From: Pseudoalteromonas sp. MMG007
GTDB lineage: Bacteria; Pseudomonadota; Gammaproteobacteria; Enterobacterales; Alteromonadaceae
NCBI RefSeq assembly: GCF_018100985.1
Contig: NZ_JAGJEI010000006.1
Span: forward strand, 124,001 to 188,000
Length of the DNA: 64,000 nt
Direction of reading: 5' to 3'
Both the position numbers and the translations under genes were made by a program. The notes beneath the pieces were generated by a model. It made no database searches. It saw only the letters and a list, made by a program, of their open reading frames with translations, and had not been told where the DNA came from. Below, piece by piece: positions 10,179 to 19,132 of this stretch; position 1 is the stretch's first letter; each line of letters starts with the position of its first letter.

Positions 10179-12041
10179 ATGGCATTATTGCAAATTGCTG
10201 AGCCGGGGCAGAGCGCGGCACCACATGAGCACAAACTAGCAGTCGGTATTGACCTAGGAACCACTAACTCACTAGTGGCTACAGTACAAAGCGGTGAAGC
10301 CCGTACATTAACTGATGAGTTAGGCGCAGCGATGTTACCATCGGTTGTGCGTTATCAGGCTGGCGGTATTACAGTGGGCGCAGATGCAGTACAAGCTGCA
10401 ACACAAGACCCTGCTAATACGCTTATTTCAGTAAAACGTTTTTTAGGTAAAACTCAAGCTGAAATTGAGCAAAGTTATGGCCAGTTACCTTATGACTTTT
10501 GCGAAGACAATGGCACTTTAGCGATTCAAACAGAGGCTGGAAAAATCAGCCCGGTTAAAGCGTCTAGCCATATTTTAGGGGCATTAAAAGCCCGCGCTGA
10601 AAAAAGCTTTGGTAACCAAGAAATTTTAGGAGCTGTTATTACAGTTCCTGCGTACTTTGATGACGCTCAGCGCCAAAGTACTAAAGATGCTGCAGAACTT
10701 GCCGGTATCAACGTATTACGTTTATTAAATGAACCTACAGCGGCAGCGGTAGCTTACGGCTTAGATTCTGGCCAAGAAGGTATTATTGCTGTTTACGATT
10801 TGGGTGGCGGTACATTTGATATATCGATACTTCGTTTGCACCAAGGTGTGTTTGAAGTTATGGCTACTGGCGGTGATTCAAGCCTAGGTGGTGACGATTT
10901 TGATTCACTACTCGTTGACTACTTTAAGCAGCAAACAGGTGTATCGGTGTTATCTCCATCGGTATTACGTTTATTTATTAATAAAGCAAAAGCCTGCAAA
11001 GAAGCGCTAAGCCAGTATGCAAAAGTAAATGTAGTGCTTGAGTTTGATGAGCAAAAATACACAGTAGAAGTAACGCGCGAAAAGTTTGATGAACTAGCAA
11101 TACCTCTTGTGAAAAAAACGCTTCGTTCATGTCGTCGTGCAGTAAAAGACGCAGGCATAGAAAACGAAGAAGTGTTGCAAGTTATTATGGTTGGCGGTTC
11201 TACACGCATGCCACTTGTACGCAGCCAAGTACAAAGCTTTTTTGATAAAGAGCCACTTACTTCAATCGATCCGGATCGGGTGGTTGCATTGGGTGCTGCA
11301 CTTCAAGCAGACGTACTAATTGGTAACAAGCCAGATTCTGACATGTTATTGCTTGATGTATTACCTTTGTCGCTTGGTCTTGAAACTATGGGCGGCTTAG
11401 TTGAGAAAATTATTCCGCGAAATACTACAATTCCGGTAGCGCGTGCTCAAGAATTTACTACGTTTAAAGATGGTCAAACGGCCATGTCTTTACATGTGCT
11501 GCAAGGTGAACGTGAACTCGTTGATGATTGCCGCTCGCTTGCTAAATTTAGCTTAAAAGGCATTCCACCAATGGCAGCCGGCGCTGCGCACATTCGGGTT
11601 ACTTTTAAAGTAGATGCTGATGGCTTATTAAGTGTTTCGGCAATGGAAAAATCAACAGGTGTTCAAGCCGATATTCAAGTTAAGCCTTCGTTTGGTTTAT
11701 CTGATGACCAAGTAGCTAGTATGCTAAAAGAGTCGATGAGTAATGCTAAAGACGATATGCAAGCGCGTATGCTAAAAGAGCAGCAAGTAGAAGCACTGCG
11801 AGTTATTGAAGCATTAGAAGCATCGCTTGCTGTAGACGCAAACTTATTAGATGAAGTGCAATTAGCTAATCTAAAAGCCGAGATTGCAGAGCTTGCTAAA
11901 GTGCGCGAAACTGCACAACAGCCAAGTGATATTAAAGCAGCGATTGAAAAAGTTGATAATGCGAGCAGTGAATTTGCATCACGCAGAATGGACGCATCAA
12001 TTAAAAAGGCCCTTACAGGGCAGTCAGTAGACAATATTTAA
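10179..12041 (+). CDS. hscA: Fe-S chaperone HscA (Hsp70 family)
   Basis: Specialised Hsp70 that uses ATP to help release clusters from IscU. The nucleotide-binding domain shows [15 protein letters not shown] near 22-36, a phosphate-binding [11 protein letters not shown] segment near 205 and MVGGSTRMP near 335. The substrate-binding domain starts with the [14 protein letters not shown] segment. It has 620 residues against 616 in E. coli. It is distinguished from DnaK by size and by its position between hscB and fdx. Confidence 0.96.
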   Translation: MALLQIAEPGQSAAPHEHKLAVGIDLGTTNSLVATVQSGEARTLTDELGAAMLPSVVRYQAGGITVGADAVQAATQDPANTLISVKRFLGKTQAEIEQSYGQLPYDFCEDNGTLAIQTEAGKISPVKASSHILGALKARAEKSFGNQEILGAVITVPAYFDDAQRQSTKDAAELAGINVLRLLNEPTAAAVAYGLDSGQEGIIAVYDLGGGTFDISILRLHQGVFEVMATGGDSSLGGDDFDSLLVDYFKQQTGVSVLSPSVLRLFINKAKACKEALSQYAKVNVVLEFDEQKYTVEVTREKFDELAIPLVKKTLRSCRRAVKDAGIENEEVLQVIMVGGSTRMPLVRSQVQSFFDKEPLTSIDPDRVVALGAALQADVLIGNKPDSDMLLLDVLPLSLGLETMGGLVEKIIPRNTTIPVARAQEFTTFKDGQTAMSLHVLQGERELVDDCRSLAKFSLKGIPPMAAGAAHIRVTFKVDADGLLSVSAMEKSTGVQADIQVKPSFGLSDDQVASMLKESMSNAKDDMQARMLKEQQVEALRVIEALEASLAVDANLLDEVQLANLKAEIAELAKVRETAQQPSDIKAAIEKVDNASSEFASRRMDASIKKALTGQSVDNI

Positions 12042-12052
12042 GAGAGATTAGA

Positions 12053-12391
12053 ATGCCACAAGTTATTTTTCTTCCACATCCGGAGTTGTGTCCTGACGGT
12101 GCAGCAATTGAAGCACCTGCTGGCCAAACCGTACTTGATGCAGCACTAAAAAATGGCATTAGTATTCCACATGCATGTGAAAAATCGTGTGCATGTACAA
12201 CGTGCCATTTAGTCATTCGCGAAGGCTTTGACTCACTTGAAGAAAGTGATGAACTAGAAGACGATATGCTAGATAAAGCATGGGGCTTAGAGTCTGAATC
12301 GCGCCTAGGTTGCCAAGCAATTATTAGAGATGAAGACTTAGTGGTTGAAATACCAAAGTACAATCTCAATATCGTTAATGAAGAGCACTAG
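12053..12391 (+). CDS. fdx: [2Fe-2S] ferredoxin, ISC type
   Basis: Adrenodoxin-like ferredoxin that supplies electrons to ISC assembly. The cluster ligands are HACEKSCACTTCH, residues about 42-52 (C-x5-C-x2-C), and the later Cys in LGCQAI near 87. It has 112 residues and is the last gene of the isc operon. No iscX is found between it and the following terminator; in E. coli iscX comes next. Confidence 0.95.
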   Translation: MPQVIFLPHPELCPDGAAIEAPAGQTVLDAALKNGISIPHACEKSCACTTCHLVIREGFDSLEESDELEDDMLDKAWGLESESRLGCQAIIRDEDLVVEIPKYNLNIVNEEH

Positions 12392-12416
12392 TTTTTAATT
12401 AACAACTAATCTATTA

Positions 12417-12446
12417 AAAGCCGCTGTTTGATACAGCGGCTTTTTT
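12417..12446 (+). terminator. Terminator of the isc operon
   Basis: A strong GC-rich stem of about 8 bp (GCCGCTGT / ACAGCGGC) is followed by TTTTTT, 25 nt after the fdx stop. Confidence 0.9.
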
Positions 12447-12462
12447 GTTTTTAAGAGGTGTG

Positions 12463-12693
12463 TGAGCACGTAGCAGCGACTTTACGTCGCGTTTTTAAGC
12501 AAAGCTCGTAAGTTATTTTGTAGACGCGAAGCTTGCTTGCGTTGTGTGTTTTTGCTCTAGGTTTTGAATATAGAAGCTGTGCTTCTCACGTGAGCAAGCT
12601 CAACGTCTACAGTATATCAAAACACTTTTACACCAAACTTGTAGACGCACAGCTTGCTGGCGTGACGAGCAAAGCTCGTAGGTTATTTTATAG
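12463..12693. repeat. Cluster of REP-like palindromic elements
   Basis: This 377-nt space has no convincing gene. It holds at least three related short elements with a GTAGACG(C/T) head and an AGCTTGCT core: plus strand at 12520-12544, minus strand at 12589-12610 and plus strand at 12641-12669. A 26-bp direct repeat with two mismatches lies at 12498-12523 and 12668-12693. A further GTAGCAGCGAC palindrome starts near 12469. Alternating orientation is typical of REP/BIME arrays. A related element lies at 53299-53324. Confidence 0.75.
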
Positions 12694-12768
12694 TCGTAAA
12701 GAGTTAGCCTTGGCTCTATGCCGCGCATTAAAAGCTAACACCTTAAAACGTAATTTTGGAGGTTTATT

Positions 12769-14196
12769 TTGAGTAATCTAATTTTTTCTGACTCGTTTAT
12801 TAATGGTGAATTTTATAAAACCAACCAGAGCTTTAGCGTTGACGATCCCGCTACCGACAAAAGTATTGTAGAAGTAAGTGACATAGACGAGCAGGGTGTA
12901 AATAGCGCTATAACTGCCGCACAAGGCGCTTTTGTAAAGTTAAAGTCAACGAATGCTACTGAGCGTAGTGAAACGCTGATGCGCTGGTATGAGCTAGTTA
13001 TAAAGCACAAGCAAACACTTGCAGAGCTGATGACTAAAGAGCAAGGTAAACCACTTAAAGAGTCACTTGGTGAAATAGACTACGGTGCTGGATTTATTAA
13101 ATGGTTTGCTGAAGAAGCAAAGCGTAGTTACGGCGATGTGATCCCACCTACCGACAATAACCACCGTTTAACCAGCTTTAAACAACCTGTAGGGGTTGTA
13201 GCGGGTATTACGCCATGGAACTTCCCTGTTGCAATGGTGACGCGTAAAGTTGCCCCTGCTTATGCTGCAGGTTGTAGTTTTATATTAAAGCCTTCAGAGC
13301 ATACACCTCTTTGCGCCATCGCATTAGCATACCTTGCTGATCAAGCGGGCTTTGTAAAAGGTGCTTTTAATGTACTTGTCTCACAAGATTCAAAAACAGT
13401 AGGCAAAATGCTCACAGACTCAGACGTTGTGCGCAAATTTACGTTTACTGGCTCAACAGGGGTAGGTAAGCAGTTGCTTTCGCAATGTGCAGATACAATT
13501 AAACGCACCTCTATGGAACTTGGCGGCAATGCACCGTTTATTATTTTTGATAATGCCGATATAGATGAAGCAATTGAAGGCCTCATGGCAGCTAAATTTA
13601 GAAATAGTGGGCAAGCGTGTGTTGCGGCAAATCGAATTTTTATCCAGCGTAGTATTATTGATAAAGTGCTTTCTAAAGTTGCCCCTAAAGTGGCAGCACT
13701 TAAAGTGGCAAATGGTTTTGAAGAGGGTGTTGATATTGGTCCGCTTATTTACCCAAAAGCGAAAGATAAAGTACAGCAGCTTGTTCAAGATGCCCTTGAT
13801 AAAGGAGCCGATTTAATTGGCAATAATAGCGATTTGGGTGGTAGTTTCCAAAACCCATTAATCGTCACTAACGTAACCACTGAGATGGATATTTACCATG
13901 AAGAAGTATTTGGCCCGGTATTAACGGTTATTCCTTTTGATGAAGAGAGTGAAGTGCTCGCATTAGCTAATGATGTACCTTATGGGTTAGCTGCGTACTT
14001 TTATAGCCAGAACATTAAGCAAGTTTATCGTGTAAGCGAAGGGCTCGAGTTTGGCATGGTAGGTGTTAATGAAGGAGTTATCTCAAATCCTGTCGCCCCT
14101 TTTGGTGGTGTTAAGCAATCAGGCCTTGGGCGCGAAGGTGGGCATCAGGGGCTTGATGAATATCTTGAAGAAAAATACGTTTGTATAAAAATTTAG
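12769..14196 (+). CDS. gabD: NAD(P)-dependent succinate-semialdehyde dehydrogenase
   Basis: Aldehyde dehydrogenase that oxidises succinate semialdehyde to succinate, the last step of GABA breakdown. Visible motifs are TPWNFPVAMVTRK near 148, FTGSTGVGK near 225, the general-base Glu in MELGGNAP near 249, and the nucleophile Cys in GQACVAANR near 283. The 475 residues are typical of GabD. The start is TTG at 12769 with a strong GGAGG 7 nt upstream; no ATG fits. No gabT is adjacent, so another short-chain aldehyde is possible, but the motif spacing favours the SSADH group. Confidence 0.85.
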   Translation: MSNLIFSDSFINGEFYKTNQSFSVDDPATDKSIVEVSDIDEQGVNSAITAAQGAFVKLKSTNATERSETLMRWYELVIKHKQTLAELMTKEQGKPLKESLGEIDYGAGFIKWFAEEAKRSYGDVIPPTDNNHRLTSFKQPVGVVAGITPWNFPVAMVTRKVAPAYAAGCSFILKPSEHTPLCAIALAYLADQAGFVKGAFNVLVSQDSKTVGKMLTDSDVVRKFTFTGSTGVGKQLLSQCADTIKRTSMELGGNAPFIIFDNADIDEAIEGLMAAKFRNSGQACVAANRIFIQRSIIDKVLSKVAPKVAALKVANGFEEGVDIGPLIYPKAKDKVQQLVQDALDKGADLIGNNSDLGGSFQNPLIVTNVTTEMDIYHEEVFGPVLTVIPFDEESEVLALANDVPYGLAAYFYSQNIKQVYRVSEGLEFGMVGVNEGVISNPVAPFGGVKQSGLGREGGHQGLDEYLEEKYVCIKI

Positions 14197-14390
14197 TTAC
14201 ATCACATAGGTGGGTTTCGTTACATTTAAGTTTACTGCATAAGTGTGGCATAAAGATGAACTTTCCCTTTTACGGTTGCTACATAAAGCGCTTAGTGCTA
14301 CCTTTATGACCATGTTTTTTGTTAATAAATAACATAAAAATTGTAATAAAAATAAAAGTATTTCTATAAGTAGAAATAACCCCGTGTGTA

Positions 14391-14417
14391 AATGCCACCG
14401 CAAGGTGGCATTTTTTT
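14391..14417 (+). terminator. Terminator between gabD and the convergent HD-GYP operon
   Basis: A perfect 8-bp stem ATGCCACC / GGTGGCAT with a GCAA loop is followed by seven T on the plus strand. On the minus strand the tail is only three T, so it works best for gabD. It may also cap the convergent operon, whose last stop codon is a few bases away. Confidence 0.85.
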
Positions 14418-14423
14418 GTAGTA

Positions 14424-16082
14424 TTACGCTATTGGGGTGTACCCAGGTAGATTTTCAAGGTCTACTTCATCTAATTGCTCTGGATTAGCATACTTAAGTA
14501 TGTATTTTTTATACACTCCAGATTCTATAAAAATTGCAAAAATGTCGGCATCAAGATGATTATTATTAACCATCAACCCCAGGATATTTAAGCATTCGCT
14601 TACCGGCTTTGCTTTTTTGTACGGTCTATCTACGGCAGACAGCGCCTCGAAAATGTCAGTAATAGCCATGAGCCTAGCAGGAACCGACATTTGATCTTTA
14701 GTAAGGCCTCGGGGATAACCTGTCCCGTCTAGTTTTTCATGATGTCCAAGCGCATACTCTTTGACATTACTCAAATGCTTAGGAAACGGTAGGGCATCTA
14801 AAATATTCTTAGTTACATCCATATGACGCTTCATAATGTCACGCTCACCTTGAGTTAATGTGCCTCTGCGTATGGATAGGTTTTCTACTTCATCATCATT
14901 AAGCAATGGCATTGTTTTACCATTAATTTCTAATGTGTATTTATTGGCAATTCTTTGAATTTTGTTTAGTTCGTTCTCACCTAAAAACTCTCCGCCTACA
15001 TTAATACGCTTTAATAGTGCTCTATCTAAAGAGAGTTGTTTTAGTTCAGTATCAAGTAAACGCTCTAGTTGTTTTACTTCAATAGGTTTATTTAGCTTAA
15101 GCGCAGAGATAATTTCCCGTTGGTAAGAAATGTTTAAATCACGTTTAATAACTTCAAACTTTGCATCTATATATTTTATGCGATCAAATATGGTTTCAAG
15201 CTTTGTCGATTTTTCCATAATGTGATCAGGTGTAGCGATTTTTCCACAATCATGAAGCCAGCCTGCTACATCAAGTTCATGTCTATCGGCTTCAGACATA
15301 GTGAAGGATGCCAAAGGTCCTTTGTTATTATCATGTACAGCATCAGCAAGCATTAGAGTAAGCGCTGGTACCCTTTTACAATGGCCGCCAGTGTGTGGTG
15401 ACTTTTCATCGATTGCCATTGCAATTGTTTCTGCAAAAGTGGTAAATAACTCTTCCATACCTCTAATAAGGGTAGAGTTAGTCAATGAAATAGCACCTAA
15501 TGATGCAAAAGATCGTGTGAGGGTGACTAACTCCTCACTAAAAGGAATAATGTCGTCATTTTCATCTTTAACATTGATAAGCTGTATAACGCCAATAATA
15601 TCATCGACATGATCTTTTAAAGGGATCGTTAACATTGATTTGGTACGATAGCCAGTGAGCGAGTCCATATTACGAGCTGCGCTCATATCGAAAGGGAGCG
15701 CAGCATACACATCTGGAATGTTTATATACTTACCTGAGTTTACTGAATGCGCTACGATTGCAGTTTCGTTTTCTTTACCATCTATAAAAAGATCTATATT
15801 TGGGAAGTCGATTGGGCTGTCTTCGTCACCTCTTAGGTGTAACCCTAATGTTTTGTTAATTACCGTTTCAAATTTAAGTTGCTTGTTGTCAGTAATAGAG
15901 TAAATACTACCAGCATCAGCGTTAGCAACAGACATCACTACCTGTAAAATTTCGTTAAGTAATTTACTCGAATCTTTTTCTGTCGTTAATCTGATACTAA
16001 TATCAACGAGATGACGAAGATTTTTTTTATCTTTAATGTGTTGTGGCATATTTTTATTACTTTGTTTGATGTCTGAAGGCAC
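14424..16082 (-). CDS. GAF domain and HD-GYP domain protein (predicted c-di-GMP phosphodiesterase)
   Basis: Soluble, 552 residues. A GAF sensor domain covers about 25-200. An HD-GYP domain follows, with HTGGHCKRV near 230, the HD pair H277-D278 in HDCGK, and HHEKLDGTGYP at 447-457. The metal and GYP residues look intact, so hydrolysis of cyclic di-GMP is likely. A stretch of about 110 residues, mostly charged helix, separates the HD motif from the HHE motif; this is longer than in minimal domains. The start is GTG at 16082 with AAAGGA 8 nt upstream. It overlaps the end of the cyclase gene by 26 nt, so translation is probably coupled. It is the last gene of the six-gene minus operon. Confidence 0.88.
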   Translation of the reverse strand: MPSDIKQSNKNMPQHIKDKKNLRHLVDISIRLTTEKDSSKLLNEILQVVMSVANADAGSIYSITDNKQLKFETVINKTLGLHLRGDEDSPIDFPNIDLFIDGKENETAIVAHSVNSGKYINIPDVYAALPFDMSAARNMDSLTGYRTKSMLTIPLKDHVDDIIGVIQLINVKDENDDIIPFSEELVTLTRSFASLGAISLTNSTLIRGMEELFTTFAETIAMAIDEKSPHTGGHCKRVPALTLMLADAVHDNNKGPLASFTMSEADRHELDVAGWLHDCGKIATPDHIMEKSTKLETIFDRIKYIDAKFEVIKRDLNISYQREIISALKLNKPIEVKQLERLLDTELKQLSLDRALLKRINVGGEFLGENELNKIQRIANKYTLEINGKTMPLLNDDEVENLSIRRGTLTQGERDIMKRHMDVTKNILDALPFPKHLSNVKEYALGHHEKLDGTGYPRGLTKDQMSVPARLMAITDIFEALSAVDRPYKKAKPVSECLNILGLMVNNNHLDADIFAIFIESGVYKKYILKYANPEQLDEVDLENLPGYTPIA

Positions 16083-18279
16083 CGTTCCAGTCCTTTGATA
16101 ATGTGTTCAAATTGGTTTCATTAATTCGCTTAATAAAAATGGCGTAAATATGAGAGCTAAATACCGATGTACTTTCTAGCTCAATAAATAAGGTAAGTGA
16201 TTCTTGCCAATTTTTATTGTAATAATGCGTCATAGCTTCTGCTGACTTACTAAGCTCAGCTATTTGAGCTGTATTTAAATTATCAGTAAAGTCGATAGGC
16301 TCAAATAACTCTGTCGCTGACGTTTTTCCTACAACTTGTACTTTATCAATTAACCTAAAGGAAATATGTGGGCATGCTATCATTGTTTCTTTAGTAACCA
16401 GAATAGCTACCTCATAAAACTTGGTCAAGCTTTCAACTCTTGAACCTAAATTAACTGCGTCGCCTAATACAGTATAAGCTTTACGATATTTAGATCCCAT
16501 GTCCCCGACATTCATGTCGCCAGTATTTAAACCAATACCAATGTTGATAGTGGGTAGTTTTTTTTCTAAAAATGCTTCGTTAATCGAGTTTAACCCTTGG
16601 ATCATGGCGATTGCGGCTTCTACACCATGTTTTGCATGCTCATCGTCTTTAAGAGGGGCATTCCAAAAGGCCATAATCATATCGCCGACATACTTGTCTA
16701 TTGTACCACTGTGCTTGAAGATAATTTCAGTTGTTGCAGAGAGATATTGATTTAAGTATTCACTTAATTGGTGGGCAGACATATTCTCAGATAATGAAGT
16801 AAAGCCACGAATATCTGCAAATAATACGGTCATGTTTCGTTTAACACTTTGCTGTGGAAGATTACTGGACTGATTAATAAGCTGGTTAATATGATCAGGA
16901 GGCACATATTGATCAAACATCGATTTTATTTTTCGACTGTGTTTCATTTCTGCTATTGAGCCCACAAATATATAGTAACCAGATAATATTGCGATGAGTA
17001 GCAGGGGCAAAAGCAGCGGCAAACTTATTTTTTCTATGCTCCATAAGTAAAAGTTAAATAATACAACTAAGGCTGCGACAGACAAAGTCACCGTCACAAT
17101 GTATCTAGCATTTTTTTTATAACTTAAAATAGTTAATAAAATACCCACAACCACGATTATTAATAACGTTGCGCCAGATGACCAACTAGGCTGTGCAGGA
17201 AGTATTTCAGGATGAATTAATCCTCGAAATATATTGGCATGTACTTCAACTCCTGGGTACTGTAACCCAACTGGCGTAGCTCTTAAATCAGCTAAGCCAA
17301 TGGCTGATGTGCCAATAAAAGCAACTGACCCTTCAAGCTCAGCTTCTCCAATTTTGTCTTTTAAAACATCTGTTGCTGAATAATACGTAAAACTACCTTC
17401 GGGGCCTTTATATGGAATGAGTATTTTTCCGTATTCATCGGTTTGTATCCACTGATTGTTCAACTTAATTGCGTCAAATAGTGTAATCCCATTTAAAATA
17501 TGAGAGCGAGTCTCAATTTTGTCAGCAAGTGTATAAAGTCTGGCAGCTTCGAGCGCTAAAGAGGGGTAAAGTGTATTCCCTATTTTATTTACAAGAGATG
17601 CTTTTCGAATAAAGCCGTCATGCTCACTGTGTGCATTAATAAAGCCATTGCCAGAAGCGTTGTTTTGCAACGTGGGTATATTAACGGCAGCGCCTGAAAA
17701 TACGTTAAACTGTGAGTTTTTTTGATCATTAAGGGCCCAATAAACACTACTGCTAGGCAGTGGGTTGGTGTGCTGGTGAGCGTCATTATTTAACAAAAAA
17801 CCTAGTACGGTATCGTTATTAGACAGTGCTTTAGCCAATTTGGAATCGGCATCAATTTTTTGTTTAACCTCGCTAACTTTCAATTTGTTACTGTTTATAA
17901 AGTTAGGGAACTGTGACTCTATTTGGCTAATGGGGTTTATTTCTGGTTCGGAAAAAAATATATCAAAAGCTATAACAATAACGCCGGCTTCAGTTAATTT
18001 ATTAACTAGCTCAGCTATTTTTGAACGGCTCCAAGGAAAGCGCCCCTGTTCTGCCATACTTTTATCATCTATATCGATAATAACCACTGATTCATCATAT
18101 TGCTTTGCTGTAGAGGGGAGGGTAAACACTAATCTTGAGTCGTAAAGTATACCTTCAACCCTATTTAATAATTGAGCAAGAGCGCCAGAAGAAAACAGCT
18201 CAACAGCAGCGACTAAAAGTGTAATGGTTACACCGATAAAAAAGTGTCTATAAATCTTTGGGATAAGAGAGTTATTAAT
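16057..18279 (-). CDS. CHASE2-domain class III adenylate cyclase, probable ATT start
   Basis: Membrane cyclase. With the start proposed here it has 740 residues: transmembrane helix at about 12-30, extracytoplasmic CHASE2 sensor at about 40-350, three helices at about 368-440, and a cytosolic catalytic domain from about 480 to 670. Metal ligands D489 (FADIRGF) and D533 (KYVGD), base-specifying K529 and T603, and transition-state N610 and R614 are present. The Lys/Thr pair suits ATP rather than GTP. The first GTG is at 18129 and would remove the first helix. The frame stays open and CHASE2-like upstream, with no ATG, GTG or TTG. ATT at 18279 has AAGGA 9 nt upstream and lies 5 nt after the preceding stop. 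The catalytic call is strong; the start is inference. Confidence 0.82.
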   Translation of the reverse strand: MNNSLIPKIYRHFFIGVTITLLVAAVELFSSGALAQLLNRVEGILYDSRLVFTLPSTAKQYDESVVIIDIDDKSMAEQGRFPWSRSKIAELVNKLTEAGVIVIAFDIFFSEPEINPISQIESQFPNFINSNKLKVSEVKQKIDADSKLAKALSNNDTVLGFLLNNDAHQHTNPLPSSSVYWALNDQKNSQFNVFSGAAVNIPTLQNNASGNGFINAHSEHDGFIRKASLVNKIGNTLYPSLALEAARLYTLADKIETRSHILNGITLFDAIKLNNQWIQTDEYGKILIPYKGPEGSFTYYSATDVLKDKIGEAELEGSVAFIGTSAIGLADLRATPVGLQYPGVEVHANIFRGLIHPEILPAQPSWSSGATLLIIVVVGILLTILSYKKNARYIVTVTLSVAALVVLFNFYLWSIEKISLPLLLPLLLIAILSGYYIFVGSIAEMKHSRKIKSMFDQYVPPDHINQLINQSSNLPQQSVKRNMTVLFADIRGFTSLSENMSAHQLSEYLNQYLSATTEIIFKHSGTIDKYVGDMIMAFWNAPLKDDEHAKHGVEAAIAMIQGLNSINEAFLEKKLPTINIGIGLNTGDMNVGDMGSKYRKAYTVLGDAVNLGSRVESLTKFYEVAILVTKETMIACPHISFRLIDKVQVVGKTSATELFEPIDFTDNLNTAQIAELSKSAEAMTHYYNKNWQESLTLFIELESTSVFSSHIYAIFIKRINETNLNTLSKDWNGAFRHQTK

Positions 18280-18284
18280 TGGCG

Positions 18285-19130
18285 CTAATCCTTAATTGGT
18301 GCAAATTTAAAAACTCGGCCTTCACGAGCGCATTCTATTGATAAGCTCTTATAGTTAGCTTGTAAGTATTGTTCTATTTCTAATAGCTCGGTATCTGAAC
18401 GCGCAGGATCGTGACTAATTACAGCAATGTTTTTAACCTCAGCTTTTGCAGCAAGTTCAGCCACCTGATTTATTGTACTATGACCCCAGCCATGCTTTAT
18501 TGGCATGTCATCATTTGTAAACTGGGCATCATGTATTAATAAATCGGCCCCTTTTATAAACTGTGCCCACTCATTAACCGTTGTTTTAACTTCTCCTGGT
18601 GGGTCGAGCTCATTATCAGTAACGTAAGCTATTTTTACTCCATTTGCATTTACGCAATATGCAGTGCCACCGCCAGGATGATTTAGTGGGGCTGTGGTTA
18701 CAAAAAAATCGTTAACTGTGAAGCTTTCTTGTGACGAACGCTGTGTATCAAGCGTAATATTTGCAGGTAAATCTTGGTGCGTAACGGGAAAGTAAGAACC
18801 TTCCATTTGTTTTAATATTGCATTTTTACTAGCCGCGTCGTCAACATCTCCCACTGTAATGGTAATCTCACGATCAGCTTGATAAATAGGCTTAAAAAAG
18901 GGAAAGCCTTGAATGTGATCCCAATGATTATGTGTTAGCAATATATTTATGGGGTGTGTATTTTTTAATAAGCGCTCACCAAGCTCTACTATGCCGGTAC
19001 CTGAGTCTAAAACTAAACTTTGTCCATTACTTTGTTCTATATACACACACGAAGTATTTCCACCAAAAATATGTGTATTTTTACCTGGCGAAGGCATAGA
19101 CCCTCTAACCCCAAAAAATTCAACTCTCAT
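18285..19130 (-). CDS. Metallo-beta-lactamase-fold hydrolase (possible class II-like phosphodiesterase)
   Basis: Predicted cytosolic metal hydrolase of 281 residues with no signal peptide. The metal motif HNHWDH is near 86-91. Further ligands are probably NHPGGGTAY near 147, a conserved Asp in YVTDNE near 165, HDAQF near 193 and SHDPARSD near 233. The N-terminus MRVEFFGVRGSMPSPG and the HDAQ..GWGHST segment are typical of a branch of the RNase Z/PhnP-like group whose members have sometimes been annotated as cAMP phosphodiesterase class II. Its place 2 nt after the giant lipoprotein gene and 5 nt before the cyclase start suggests it acts with the cyclase, but the substrate is not shown by sequence. 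Confidence 0.82.
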   Translation of the reverse strand: MRVEFFGVRGSMPSPGKNTHIFGGNTSCVYIEQSNGQSLVLDSGTGIVELGERLLKNTHPINILLTHNHWDHIQGFPFFKPIYQADREITITVGDVDDAASKNAILKQMEGSYFPVTHQDLPANITLDTQRSSQESFTVNDFFVTTAPLNHPGGGTAYCVNANGVKIAYVTDNELDPPGEVKTTVNEWAQFIKGADLLIHDAQFTNDDMPIKHGWGHSTINQVAELAAKAEVKNIAVISHDPARSDTELLEIEQYLQANYKSLSIECAREGRVFKFAPIKD

Positions 19131-19132
19131 AT

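Noticed and set aside
12533-12772. 79-codon plus-strand frame before gabD
   Set aside because: It runs through the REP-like palindromes and has no ribosome-binding site or coding pattern.
13453-13816. Overlapping frames on both strands inside gabD
   Set aside because: They are shadows of a well-conserved gene with intact catalytic motifs.
14197-14403. 68-codon minus-strand frame between gabD and the HD-GYP gene
   Set aside because: It overlaps the terminator and shows no similarity or ribosome-binding site.
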